Shown here one piece after another: positions 16,670 to 26,600 of a DNA stretch of 64,000 bases (position 1 is its first letter; every line of letters begins with the position of its first letter). The notes beneath the pieces are model-generated. The model worked only from the letters and a program-made list of their open reading frames with translations. It was not told where the DNA came from and did no database searches. Source of the DNA: Embleya sp040629175 (GTDB taxonomy: Bacteria > Actinomycetota > Actinomycetes > Streptomycetales > Streptomycetaceae); NCBI RefSeq assembly GCF_040629175.1, contig NZ_JBEXUX010000052.1, forward strand, positions 1-64,000. The letters run 5' to 3'. A program made the position numbers and the translations under genes.

Positions 16670-17134
16670 ATGACGTTGACCCGGGGGATCGTGACGTACG
16701 CGGCCGTGGTGACCTTGAGCATCGAGGCGCTGGCGGCGAGCATCGGCTGTGGTGTGGTCGCGCCGATCGTGTTCCTGAATGTCCTGGCCGACCGGTACGG
16801 CGACCGACCCGAGGGCCGACAGGCCATCGCGGGCACCGTCGGTGTCACCTTCCTCGTCCTGCTCGCCCTGGTGATCACGATCTGGTCGATCTGGGCGGTG
16901 AGCAACCTGCGCGACCGGCTGCGCACCGGCTCGACCTCCCGGGTCGGCCTGATCGGCGCGGCCGGGATGCATGTGGCGGCTTCGGCGGTCGCGCTGCTCT
17001 TCCCGCTCGTGCTCGCGGCGACCCTGCCCATCCTGGCGCTGCTGCTCGCGGCGACGCTGGCGACCCGACCCCGGCGGCCGGCCGGTCGACGCATGGCCAC
17101 GGGGCGGGACCGGGCGTCTACCGTCGCCGGGTGA
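16670..17134 (+). CDS. Small integral membrane protein, unknown function
   Basis: A 154-residue protein with about four hydrophobic helices: residues near 8-40 (TYAAVVTLSIEALAASIG), 58-80 (VGVTFLVLLALVITIW), and two near 100-140 (VALLFPLVLAATLPILALLL). Basic residues follow the last helix. No family recognised. ATG 16670 is chosen because the residues before it in the same frame are not membrane-like and no better start is seen; the RBS is weak. Its 3' end overlaps the convergent zinc-ligand gene by 17 bases. Confidence 0.6.
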   Translation: MTLTRGIVTYAAVVTLSIEALAASIGCGVVAPIVFLNVLADRYGDRPEGRQAIAGTVGVTFLVLLALVITIWSIWAVSNLRDRLRTGSTSRVGLIGAAGMHVAASAVALLFPLVLAATLPILALLLAATLATRPRRPAGRRMATGRDRASTVAG

Positions 17135-17417
17135 TCCGTCGTTGCCCGCGGCTGTTCCAGCACGGGCGATGCCAGTGCCGACGCTCTTCGACCCGGCCGT
17201 CCGCGGACCACGCGACCAGGTGCGGCACACCCGGCGGGATCTCGTGGTCGCACCCGGGGCAACGATAGGTCTTGGTCGCCGCCTGACCGCTGATCGGACG
17301 CACCAGCCACTCCCCGTCCGCCCCCGACTCGCGCTCCTCGAAGCCGAGGCTGGGGTCGCGGGGCTCGTCCCGGTCGACGATCCGGGAGCGGCTGGTGGGC
17401 TTGTTACGACGCGGCAC
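17118..17417 (-). CDS. Small Cys/His zinc-ligand protein
   Basis: A protein of about 99 residues whose core reads TKTYRCPGCDHEIPPG and then RRHWHRPCW, giving a CxxC...HxH...C set likely to bind zinc. Similar small proteins are common in Streptomyces and are often labelled ATP/GTP-binding without evidence. It has no signal or membrane segment, and its first half is charged. I take GTG 17417 as the start, because a longer frame reaching 17438 would run through the terminator hairpin of the upstream gene. No good RBS is visible. Function unknown; an HNH-like or RNA/DNA-binding role is possible. Confidence 0.6.
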   Translation of the reverse strand: MPRRNKPTSRSRIVDRDEPRDPSLGFEERESGADGEWLVRPISGQAATKTYRCPGCDHEIPPGVPHLVAWSADGRVEERRHWHRPCWNSRGQRRITRRR

Positions 17418-17460
17418 ACAAAAAGGGTACGGGTGCACGTGGTGCGTGCGCCCGTACCCC
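17418..17460 (-). terminator. Terminator of fused 3-hydroxyacyl-CoA dehydrogenase
   Basis: Bases 17425-17439 pair with 17445-17459 (15 pairs, nine of them GGGTACGGG/CCCGTACCC). On the minus strand the stem is followed at once by TTTTTG, a classical intrinsic terminator 34 bases past the stop at 17494. Confidence 0.85.
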
Positions 17461-17493
17461 TCTCGTACTACTGCCCCCGACCGGTCCGCCCGC

Positions 17494-19269
17494 CTACCGC
17501 TTCGCGTAGTCCCGGAACCCGCGACCGGTCTTGCGGCCGAGGTAGCCCGCCGTGACCAGGTGCTCCAGCAGCGGCACCGGCGACCAGCCCGGCTCGCGGA
17601 ACTCGGCGAACAGCACCTTCTGGATGGCCAGCGAGACGTCCAGCCCGACCACGTCGAGCAGTTCGAACGGGCCCATCGGGTAGCCGGCGCCCAGCTTGAT
17701 CGCGGTGTCGATGTCCTCGGCCGTCGCGTAGTTGGCCTGGAGCATGCGCACCGCGTCGTTCAGGTACGGGAACAGCAGCGCGTTGACGATGAAGCCCGCG
17801 CGGTCGCCGCAGTCCACCGCGTGCTTGCGGGTCCGACGACAGACCTCGTGGATGGTGGCCACCACGTCGTCCGAGGTGGCGACCGTACGCACCACCTCGA
17901 CCAGCTTCATCACCGGCGCCGGGTTGAAGAAGTGCATGCCGACCACGTCGCCGGGCCGCGAGGTGGCCACCGCGCAGTCGATCACCGGCAGCGAGGAGGT
18001 GGTGGTGGCCAGGATCGCGCCGGGCTTGCAGATCTCGTCGAAGTTCTCGAACAGGGCCTGCTTGACCGACAGTTCCTCGACCACGGCCTCCACGACCAGG
18101 TCCGCGAAGGCCAGGTCGTCCAGCCGGGTCGAGCCGGTCACCCGGGCCAGCGCCTCGGCCTTGGCCTCCTCGGTCAGCCGGCCGCGCTGGATCTGCTTGT
18201 CCAGCGAGCGCACCAGCGCGGTGCGCACCCGCTCGACCTTCTCCTCGCTGCGCGCGACGTAGACCACGTCGTAGCCGGACTTGGCGAACACCTCGACGAT
18301 GCCGGTGGCCATCGTCCCGGTGCCCACCACGCCCACCGCACGCACCTCGCGCGCCGTGCCGGCGACCGCCGCGGACTCGCCCGCCTCGGCCACCACGACC
18401 GGCGAGCCGGCCTGCTCGTAGGTGTAGAAGCCACGACCGCTCTTGCGCCCGAGCAGCCCCGCGGTACGCATCTGCTTGAGGATCGGCGCGGGCGCGTGCA
18501 GGCGATCGCGCGACTGGCGATACATCTGCTCCAGGATCTCGTACGCGGTGTCGATCCCGACCAGGTCGAGCACCGCGAGCGGACCCATCGGCAGACCGCA
18601 GCCGAAGCGCATCGCAGCGTCGATGTCCTCGCGCGTGGCGTACTTCTGCTCGTACATCGACGCCGCGTGGTTGAGGTACGCGAACAGCAGCCCGTTGGCG
18701 ATGAACCCGGCCCGGTCGCCGGCCACCACCGGCGACTTGCCCAGCCGCTCGGCGAGCGCGACCACGTCGGCGAGCACCTCGGGTTCGGTGACCACCGTGC
18801 GGACCACCTCGACCAGCTTCATCACCGGCGCGGGGTTGAAGAAGTGCAGCCCCACCACGTGCGAGGAGCGCGCGGTGGACACCGACAGCTCGGTGACCGA
18901 CAGTGAGGAGGTGTTGGTGGCCAGGATGGTGTCCGGACCACAGATCTTGTCGAGCCGAGCGAAGAGTTCCTGCTTCTGCTCGAGCTGCTCGGGTATCGCC
19001 TCCAGGACGAGGTCCGCCGCGGCCACCGAGTTCAGGTCGGTGCCCAGGGTGATGCGCTCGAAGATGTCTCGCTGCTGGTCCTCGGTCAGCTTCCCACGCG
19101 CCGCCGCGCGGGCGGTCGACTCGGCGATCCGGGCCCGGCCGCGCGCGATGGCCTCGTCGGAGACGTCCACGCCCACGACGGTGAGTCCCGCCCGGGCCAG
19201 GACCTCGACGATGCCGGCACCCATGGTGCCCAGGCCGACCACACCGACCGTGCTGATGTCACGGGTCAT
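17494..19269 (-). CDS. Tandem-fused 3-hydroxyacyl-CoA dehydrogenase
   Basis: A 591-residue protein made of two complete 3-hydroxyacyl-CoA dehydrogenase units (about 1-285 and 305-591). Each unit has its own NAD motif (VGVVGLGTMGAG; VGVVGTGTMATG), catalytic His segment (GLHFFNPAPVMKLVEVVRT; GMHFFNPAPVMKLVEVVRT), and C-terminal FLGRKxGRGF-like end (GLLGRKSGRGFY; GYLGRKTGRGF). The reaction is NAD-dependent oxidation of 3-hydroxyacyl-CoA, or the reverse, in beta-oxidation or C4 metabolism. Because both halves keep the catalytic residues, it may work as an intramolecular dimer. ATG 19269 has GAGGAG upstream. A third, single-unit homologue lies at 29675. Confidence 0.88.
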   Translation of the reverse strand: MTRDISTVGVVGLGTMGAGIVEVLARAGLTVVGVDVSDEAIARGRARIAESTARAAARGKLTEDQQRDIFERITLGTDLNSVAAADLVLEAIPEQLEQKQELFARLDKICGPDTILATNTSSLSVTELSVSTARSSHVVGLHFFNPAPVMKLVEVVRTVVTEPEVLADVVALAERLGKSPVVAGDRAGFIANGLLFAYLNHAASMYEQKYATREDIDAAMRFGCGLPMGPLAVLDLVGIDTAYEILEQMYRQSRDRLHAPAPILKQMRTAGLLGRKSGRGFYTYEQAGSPVVVAEAGESAAVAGTAREVRAVGVVGTGTMATGIVEVFAKSGYDVVYVARSEEKVERVRTALVRSLDKQIQRGRLTEEAKAEALARVTGSTRLDDLAFADLVVEAVVEELSVKQALFENFDEICKPGAILATTTSSLPVIDCAVATSRPGDVVGMHFFNPAPVMKLVEVVRTVATSDDVVATIHEVCRRTRKHAVDCGDRAGFIVNALLFPYLNDAVRMLQANYATAEDIDTAIKLGAGYPMGPFELLDVVGLDVSLAIQKVLFAEFREPGWSPVPLLEHLVTAGYLGRKTGRGFRDYAKR

Positions 19270-19601
19270 CTGCTGTGCTCCTCGCTGCTGAAATGGCGTC
19301 TCCCGAACGGGAGTACGCCTTGGTTACTGCGAAGTAGTACCGCGGGGTTCCAGGAGTATGGCAGCCCCTGTGAGACAGGCACAGGCCGGTGGGATGTGCC
19401 GTTCGCCTCGGTCCGTCCCGAATATCTGTTCGGGTGGATGATCGAGTGTTCCCGTCGACGATCGGGCGCGGGTGCCGTCCTGTCGATAGCCGCCCGGTCG
19501 GGTGGAAAACCATCAGTGGTGAAGGATTACCTCCGAGGTCCTTCGAGCGTTGTGTTGTCTGTGGCCGCAGGGCCGACGGGAACACGGACAAGGAGGACGC
19601 G
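19270..19601. other. Divergent intergenic region
   Basis: 332 bases between the fused dehydrogenase (minus) and the LLM oxidoreductase (plus). It is less GC-rich than the neighbouring genes and should contain both promoters. I see no supported ORF or clear operator. Confidence 0.4.
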
Positions 19602-20609
19602 ATGAAGTTGGGCATCTTCCTGCTGGCGGCACAGTTCGACGCGGGCGATCACGGTGAGGTGCTCACCGGTGCCATGGACGCGGGAATCGCCGCGGAGGAG
19701 GCCGGGTTCGACGAGGCGTGGATCGCCGAACACCATTTCGTGCCGTATGGGTTGTGCCCGTCGGCGGTCACCTTCGCCTCCATGCTACTGGGGCGTACGC
19801 ACCGAATCGGGGTGGGTACGGCCATCAGCGTGCTGTCCGACCAGCACCCGGTGGCGCTCGGTGAGCAGACCGCCCTGCTGGACCAGCTCTCCGGCGGCCG
19901 ATTCACCCTGGGCGTCGGGCGCGGCGGGCCGTGGGTGGACCTGGAGGTCTTCGGCACCGGGCTGCGCCGGTACGACGAGGCATTCCCCGAATCGCTGGAC
20001 CTGCTGATGCGCTGGCTCACCCACCAGCGGGTGGGCGCCGAGGGCGAACACTTCGCGTTCCGCAAGGTGCCCGTGGTGCCGCGCCCGCGCACCTACCCGC
20101 ACCCGCCGGTGATCGTCGCCTGCACCTCCCGCGAGAGCGCCTCGTTGGCCGCCCGACACGGCCTGCCGATGTTGCTGGGCATGCACGCCGACGACGCGGA
20201 GAAGGCCGCGATGGTCCGCACCTACGAATGCGCCGCGTCCGCGTGCGGCCGGGACCCCAACGCGGTCGAGCACGCCGCCGCGAGTGTCGCCTACGTCGCG
20301 GACACCTGCCGCGAGGCCACCGACACCCTGCGTCGCGCGATGCCCAGGTGGCTGCGCCGGGGCCTGTCCGCGCACGTGACCGCCGACGACCGGCAACGCC
20401 ACATGCGCGACCCGGCCGAGTACACCGACTTCCTGTGCCGCATCCACCCCGTCGGCTCCCCCACCGACTGCGTCCGCCGCCTCACCCGCACCGCCGAACG
20501 CACCGGCATCAACCGTTTTCTCCTGTTCACCGAAGGCGCGGGAGCCCCGTCGATGACCCTGGAGAACGTGCACCGCTTCGGCAAGGAAGTACTCCCGGCC
20601 CTGCACTGA
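19602..20609 (+). CDS. LLM-class flavin-dependent oxidoreductase (luciferase-like)
   Basis: A 335-residue bacterial-luciferase-like TIM-barrel monooxygenase or dehydrogenase that would use FMNH2 or F420. Diagnostic parts are MKLGIFLLAAQ at the N-terminus, GFDEAWIAEHHFVPYGLCPS, GTAISVLSDQHPVALGEQTA, and LSGGRFTLGVGRGGPW. The C-terminal half includes HMRDPAEYTDFLCRIHPVGS, where the substrate-specific part of the family lies. ATG 19602 has AGGAGG 5 bases upstream. It is monocistronic. The cofactor (FMN or F420) cannot be decided from the motifs alone. Confidence 0.85.
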   Translation: MKLGIFLLAAQFDAGDHGEVLTGAMDAGIAAEEAGFDEAWIAEHHFVPYGLCPSAVTFASMLLGRTHRIGVGTAISVLSDQHPVALGEQTALLDQLSGGRFTLGVGRGGPWVDLEVFGTGLRRYDEAFPESLDLLMRWLTHQRVGAEGEHFAFRKVPVVPRPRTYPHPPVIVACTSRESASLAARHGLPMLLGMHADDAEKAAMVRTYECAASACGRDPNAVEHAAASVAYVADTCREATDTLRRAMPRWLRRGLSAHVTADDRQRHMRDPAEYTDFLCRIHPVGSPTDCVRRLTRTAERTGINRFLLFTEGAGAPSMTLENVHRFGKEVLPALH

Positions 20610-20791
20610 CCCGGCCCATCCCCCGAGCCCACCACCGACCCGAACCACCGTCGTGTTCGTCTTCGCGTTCGGCGTGCCGTCCCCCGGCTGCCGCCGAACG
20701 TGGACCGGCCGTCCCGCGTGGCGTCGGCGATCCTCGATCGGCGTCGGGTTCCGGCCGCGGGGTTCGCCGCCGGCTCGGGGGATGAGCCGGC

Positions 20792-23203
20792 TCAGGTGCC
20801 TCCGCCGTCCGCCGGGGCTTGGATCGGGGCCGAGGCGGAGGTGGTCGACGCGGGCGAGCTCGGCGGCGGTGCCGAGGTCGTCGCCGGTGCCGAGCTGCCG
20901 GTGTGAGACGGGGAGTTGGCCGGGCTCGACGAGCGCGGCGAGTTGGCCGGTGCCGAAGCGGTGGCCGAGCTCGACGACCGCGGCGTGCTGCCGGTCGTCG
21001 TCGTCGCGGCACCCGTCGAGCCGGGTTTGTGGCTGCCGGTCGGCGGAGCCGGCTTGTCCCGGTCGGACTTGGGTTCGGCCTCGACGCCTCGGTTGGGCGT
21101 GTTCGGGTCGTACGCCGCCGAGCCGGTGGAGCCCACCGGGCGGCGGTGGTCCTCCTTGTCCGGCGAGTCCGAACCCATCGCGACCACCGCGGCCAGGGTG
21201 ACCACCAGGACCACGGCCGCGCCCGCCGTCATCAACACGCCGCGTCGGCCGATCCCGCCGCGCGTCACGCCGGCCGCGCCCTCGGTGGTCGCCGCCGCCA
21301 CCCGGTCGCCGCCGGCCAGGGCCAACACCCGGCGGTCCGCCGCGAGGCCGCGCTTGTCCGAACCGACGTCGCGCATCCGGGTGGCCGCGACCGCCTCTTC
21401 GCGCGCGCCCCGCGGATCGCCCGTGCACAGCGCCAGGATGGCCAACTCGTGCCGGAACCAGGCGTGATCGGACGCCGCCGCGGCACCCGCGTCGCGCGCC
21501 GAGGACAGGCCCAGGTCGAGCACCTCGCCCCAGGCGTCCCAGCGGGCCGAGGCGCCGAACGCGGGCGCCGAGGCCCGGGCCAACGAACGCGCCGAACCGG
21601 CCTTGCCCAGCCGCTCGGACTCGCGCAGGCAGGCCAGGATCGTGTCCGCCTCACGGGCAATCTCGGCGGGAGTGACCGAGGGGTGCGAGACCCACCAGGT
21701 GAAGTGCTGTATCGCCGCGACCGCCCACGAGGACGGTCCGCGCACGATCGCCGCGATCGCCTCGGCGGTGCCCCCGGTGAGCCGATATCGGCCGAACTCG
21801 CATGTCGCCAGCCCGGCTTCGACCAGCTCGTCGGCGGCGCCCACCGCGTCCACCGCGCCGGTCAGGGCCGGCAGGTGTACCGGGTCCGGCAGTTCGCCGT
21901 CCAGGGCCGAGGCCAGTCGCAACACCTGCTGCGCCGACGCGGACACCAGCGGCACCAGGCGGGGTACGAACTGGCGCGGCTCGCCGGGCGAGGGCAGCTC
22001 GCCCGACCCGTCCGCCGCGCCGTCGTCGAGCAGCCCGTAGCCGGACCGCCCGCGCTCGCGCCGCGCGAGCAACGCGCCGGCCTGGACGAACCGCCCCGGA
22101 TGGCCGCCGACCTGGAACCACAACGCCGAGGCCCAGGCGAGTTCCTCGTCGTCGAGTTCGCGCCCGGCGGCACGACGCAGCAGATCGAAGCACGCCTCCT
22201 GGGGAAGACCGCCCAGGGTAATCTCGTGCAGCGGCGAATCCCGGCGCACGATCGGATCCACCACCTCCGGACCGGCCACCAGGAACGCGCATTCCGGCGC
22301 CATCCGCAGGAGCTCGGACAGGTCGTCCTGACCCAGCGCCAGGTCGTCCACGACCACGAGCGCGGCCGGCTCGGCCAGGAGCCCGGCCAGTTGCTCACGG
22401 GTGGGTCGATACGCCGGGCCGGCGAAGCACGCGTCGTGCAGTTGCTGCAACAGGTCGTCCAGGCCGCGGCGCCGCCCGTCGAGCAGGATCACCCCGTCCG
22501 GCGCGCCCGCGGGATCGAGCGCGGCGAGGTAGCGCAGCAGGGTGCTGCGTCCGCTCGACGACGGGCCGCCGATCCGGACCGACGTGCCGCGCTGCAACAG
22601 GCCGGTCAGCTCGGCGATCTCCACCCCCCGGCCCAGCGGCGGCAGGTCGGTCGCGGGCACCGAACCGGGCAGCCTGGACGGCCGCGGCGGCCGCGCTCCG
22701 GCGGACAGCGGCGCGACGTCGGTGCCGTCCACCCCGCCGAAGGTGAGGAGCAGGTCGCCGGCGACCAGTTGCAGCACCCCCGGCCCGGACTCGCCGGCCC
22801 CGCTGCGATCGGCCGCCGGGTCCGACCATTCGTCGTCGAGCCGGATCGGCTCGCCCCGACCGATCCGAGGCTCGGACGAAGACGGAAACGAAGGCGCGGC
22901 AGGAGGCACGGACGAAGGCGCGGACGACTCGGCGGCGGCCCCGGCCCAGTCCCCGAACTCCGGCACGGACGGCTCGAACGCGGCCCCCGAGCCACCCGGC
23001 CCGCCCTGCGCCGACCCGGCCCCGGCCCTCGGACGCGGCCCGAACAACTCGTCCAGATAGGCGTCGTCACCCCAGAACTCGCCGAAGGAGTCCATCGCAT
23101 CGCCGGCGGAATCCGTGCGCGCGTCGGCCGGGGTCCCGAGCGGATCGTCCTCGAAGCTCTTTTCCCCGTCTTCTTCCGGCCGTTCCCTGCCGACGCCGTT
23201 CAT
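20792..23203 (-). CDS. Membrane-anchored ATPase-like protein with Arg-type P-loop
   Basis: An 803-residue protein. Residues 1 to about 190 are acidic and Ser/Pro/Gly-rich. A P-loop NTPase domain follows, with GRGVEIAEL, Walker A GPSSSGRSTLL (Arg in place of the usual Lys), and Walker B ALVVVDDLAL. An Ala/Leu-rich helical region resembling a STAND/NB-ARC regulatory part comes next. Near residue 680 there is one transmembrane helix (GVLMTAGAAVVLVVTLAAVV), then a Ser/Thr/Pro-rich tail of about 100 residues that could cross the cell wall. From its orientation, the NTPase is probably cytoplasmic and the tail external. ATG 23203 has GGGAG upstream. The gene stands alone; function unknown. Confidence 0.7.
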   Translation of the reverse strand: MNGVGRERPEEDGEKSFEDDPLGTPADARTDSAGDAMDSFGEFWGDDAYLDELFGPRPRAGAGSAQGGPGGSGAAFEPSVPEFGDWAGAAAESSAPSSVPPAAPSFPSSSEPRIGRGEPIRLDDEWSDPAADRSGAGESGPGVLQLVAGDLLLTFGGVDGTDVAPLSAGARPPRPSRLPGSVPATDLPPLGRGVEIAELTGLLQRGTSVRIGGPSSSGRSTLLRYLAALDPAGAPDGVILLDGRRRGLDDLLQQLHDACFAGPAYRPTREQLAGLLAEPAALVVVDDLALGQDDLSELLRMAPECAFLVAGPEVVDPIVRRDSPLHEITLGGLPQEACFDLLRRAAGRELDDEELAWASALWFQVGGHPGRFVQAGALLARRERGRSGYGLLDDGAADGSGELPSPGEPRQFVPRLVPLVSASAQQVLRLASALDGELPDPVHLPALTGAVDAVGAADELVEAGLATCEFGRYRLTGGTAEAIAAIVRGPSSWAVAAIQHFTWWVSHPSVTPAEIAREADTILACLRESERLGKAGSARSLARASAPAFGASARWDAWGEVLDLGLSSARDAGAAAASDHAWFRHELAILALCTGDPRGAREEAVAATRMRDVGSDKRGLAADRRVLALAGGDRVAAATTEGAAGVTRGGIGRRGVLMTAGAAVVLVVTLAAVVAMGSDSPDKEDHRRPVGSTGSAAYDPNTPNRGVEAEPKSDRDKPAPPTGSHKPGSTGAATTTTGSTPRSSSSATASAPANSPRSSSPANSPSHTGSSAPATTSAPPPSSPASTTSASAPIQAPADGGGT

Positions 23204-23644
23204 GCCACTCCCTGTGCTCCCCGTCGTGGTTCCTCGACGCGCCGGTGCGGCCGGGGACAAGTCCGGGCACTCGGGGGCGGAAACCGGTGATCAGTGTGCC
23301 GGGCGCGGCCGGCACACCGATACCCGGCGCCGGGTTCGTGACAAGATCGTTGAGCACCGACGCGTCGAGCAGCGGGGCGGCCGACCACGGGCTGCGCGCA
23401 CCCCCGCCGCACCGCATCCCACCCTGCCACCTCCTGCCGTCGAGCGGACCGGGTCCGGGCCGACCTTCGCTCCCTCTTCACAACACAACGCGCGCGCCTT
23501 CGAGTGGTCACGGGACGATCCTGTCGAGCCGGTCCCGAGGGCACCCGGGCTTGTCGAAAAGTCGGTGTATACCCGCCGAGTCGCCCTATGGTGCACAAGT
23601 GACGCCACAACGGTCCGGCGCACAGGGGGAACAGGGGGACATAC
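23204..23644. other. Divergent intergenic region
   Basis: 441 bases between the membrane ATPase gene (minus) and the secreted dehydrogenase (plus). Shadow ORFs cross it but none has a supported start or homology. Promoters for both genes must lie here; no convincing consensus pair is seen. Confidence 0.4.
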
Positions 23645-26600
23645 ATGTCCGGTTCCATCATGTCCGGTTCCATACGATTGCGATGTACGGGACGGCGGGT
23701 GAGCCGGCACAGGACCCGACTCGCCTGCGCCGCCGCGCTGCTCGCCTCATTGGCACTGTCGATACCCTCGGCCGGCGCATCGCCGGCCTCATCCGCCGTC
23801 GTCTCCGACGCATCCGCGCGGCCGCCCGGTCCGGAGCTGTTCGGCTCGGCACCCAGCGCGCGTGCCGGCTCCGCACAGGCCGCCGCGGTGCCGCCGAAGT
23901 TCTCCGACGATTCGGTACTGACCGGCCTGAGCCAGCCGGTCGACGTGGCCTTCGCCAAGGACGGACGGGTCTTCGTCGCCGAGAAGTCCGGCGTCGTCAA
24001 GGTGTTCGACTCGCTCACCGATCCCACGCCCACGGTGTTCACCGATCTGCGGGCGAAGGTGCACAACTTCTGGGACCGCGGCCTGCTCGGCCTGGCCCTG
24101 GCCCCGAACTTCCCGACCGATCCGTCGGTCTACGTGATGTACGCGCACGACGCACGCCCCGGTGGTTCGGCCCCCTACTGGGGCACCGCCACCGGCCCGG
24201 ACGACGGTTGTCCGGACCCGCCCGGCGCACAGGCCAAGGGTTGTCTGATCACCGGCCGGGTCGCCAGGCTGACCGCGACCGGCAACGCCGCGGGCCCGGA
24301 GCAGGTGCTGGTCGAGGGCTGGTGCCAGCAGTTCCCGTCGCACGCCACCGGCAGCCTCGCCTTCGGCCCGGACGGCTACCTCTACGCGTCCGCCGGGGAC
24401 GGCGCCAGCTTCGACTGGGCGGACTACGGCCAAACCGCGGCGAGCGGCCCGATCCCGGGCAAGGATCCGATCCCGGCGAACCCGTGCGCCGACGGGAACA
24501 GTCCGGTCGGCACCGTACTGACCGCGCCGACCGCCGAGGGCGGCGCACTGCGGGCGCAGGACTTCCGGACCCCGGGTGACCCGTTCGCGCTCAACGGCAG
24601 CATCATCCGAATCGACCCGAACACCGGTGCGGGCGCGCCCGGCAACCCACTCGCGGGCAACGCCGACGCCAACGCCCGCCGTCTGGTGGCGGCCGGCCTG
24701 CGCAACCCGTTCCGGTTCGGCTTCCGGCCGGGCACGAACGAGCTGTGGGTGGGCGACGTCGGCTGGGGCACCTGGGAGGAGATCGATCGGCTCACCCCCT
24801 CCGGCGGCGCCGTGGCCAACTTCGGCTGGCCCTGCTACGAGGGCTCGGCCCGCCAGGGCGGCTACGAGTCGATCGGCCTGAACCTGTGCAACAACCTGTA
24901 CGCCGACGGGCCCGGGGCGGTCAAGACGCCCTACTACGCCTACCAGCACAGCGCCGCGGTGGTCCCGGGCGACGGCTGCCCGACCGGCAACGGCTCGGCG
25001 ATCTCCGGGGTGACCTTCTATACGGGGCAGCGCTACCCGGCCGCGTACCGCAACGCGATGTTCTTCGCCGACCACAGTCGGCGCTGCGTGTGGAGCATGC
25101 TGGCCGGTGCCGACGGGCTGCCGGACCCCGCCACCCGCCAACTGTTCGTGAGCAACGCGAACCCGGTCCAGTTGACCACCGGCCCCGAGGGCGACGTGTA
25201 CTACGTCGGCTTCGAGGACGGCGCGATCCACCGGATCCGCTACACCGGCAGCGCGCCCAACGCGGTCGCCTCGGCCACCCCGACCACCGGCACCACGCCG
25301 CTGACCGTGGCGTTCACCGGCTCCGCCTCCACCGATCCGGATCCGGGCGAGACCCTCACCTACGCCTGGGACCTGGACGGTGACGGCGCGTTCGACGACT
25401 CGACCGCGGCGAACCCGTCGTACACCTACACCACTCCCGGCACCCGCACCGTCAGACTGCGCGTCACCGACCCGGTGGGCCTGACCGGCGTCTCCGCGCC
25501 GATCACCATCTCGGCGGGCAACGCACCGCCGACCCCGGTGATCGACACCCCGGCCGGCACGCTCACCTGGAAGGTCGGCGACCCGATCGCCTTCGGCGGA
25601 CACGCCACCGACCCGCAGGACGGCGCCATCCCGAGCACCGGCCTGAACTGGCAGATCATCATGCATCACTGCACGACGCCCACCGACTGCCACGAGCATC
25701 AGATCACCGGCCAGGTCGGCGCCTCGGGCAGCTTCACGGCGGTCGACCACGAGTATCCGTCGTGGCTCGAACTACGGCTGACCGCCACCGACTCCGGCGG
25801 CCTGACCGGGACCACCAGCGTGCGCCTGAACCCGAAGACCGTGGACATCACGCTCGCGTCCGATCCGCCGGGCCTGACCCTGGGCCTGTTCTCCTCACAA
25901 CGCCCGGCACCGTTCACCAGCACGGTGATCGTGGGCGGCACCTCCTCGATCGCCGCGCCGACGACCCAGGCCCTGAACGGCAAGAACTACGAATTCGTGT
26001 CCTGGTCGGACGGCGGCACCGCCGCGCACAACATCACCGCGCCCGCGACGCCGATCACGTTGACCGCCACCTATCGTGAGGTCGACGGCCCGACGCCCGG
26101 TCTGATGGCCCAGTACGGCTTCAACGCGTCGAGCGGCACGATCGTCACGGACGACGCCGGCCAGGGCAACAACGGCACCGTCACCGGCGGCACCTGGGTC
26201 ACCGGCCATTCCGGCAACGCGCTCTCCTTCAACGGCACTTCGTCGATGGTGACGGTGCCGCACAGTGCCCGCCTGACACTCACCACCGGGATGACCCTGG
26301 AAGCCTGGGTCAAACCCTCGGCGATCACGAACTGGCGCAGCGTCCTGCTCAAGGAACGCGGAGGCGGCCTGTCCTACGCGCTGTACGCGAACGGCACCGC
26401 CGCACCCAACACGTCCATCAACACGACCGGCACCAACAACGACACCTACGCCGACGGCACCGCAGCCCTGGCCACCGGTGCCTGGGCACACCTGGCGGCC
26501 ACCTACGACGGCACCACGCTGCGTCTGTACGTCAACGGCGTCCAGGTGCAGGCCACCGCCCACACCGGCCCGATCGTGGACCAGGGCGGCGCACTCCACA

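Noticed and set aside
20653..21201. Plus-strand frame of 182 codons over the 3' end of the membrane ATPase gene
   Set aside because: It is out of frame with the well supported minus-strand gene and has no recognisable domain.
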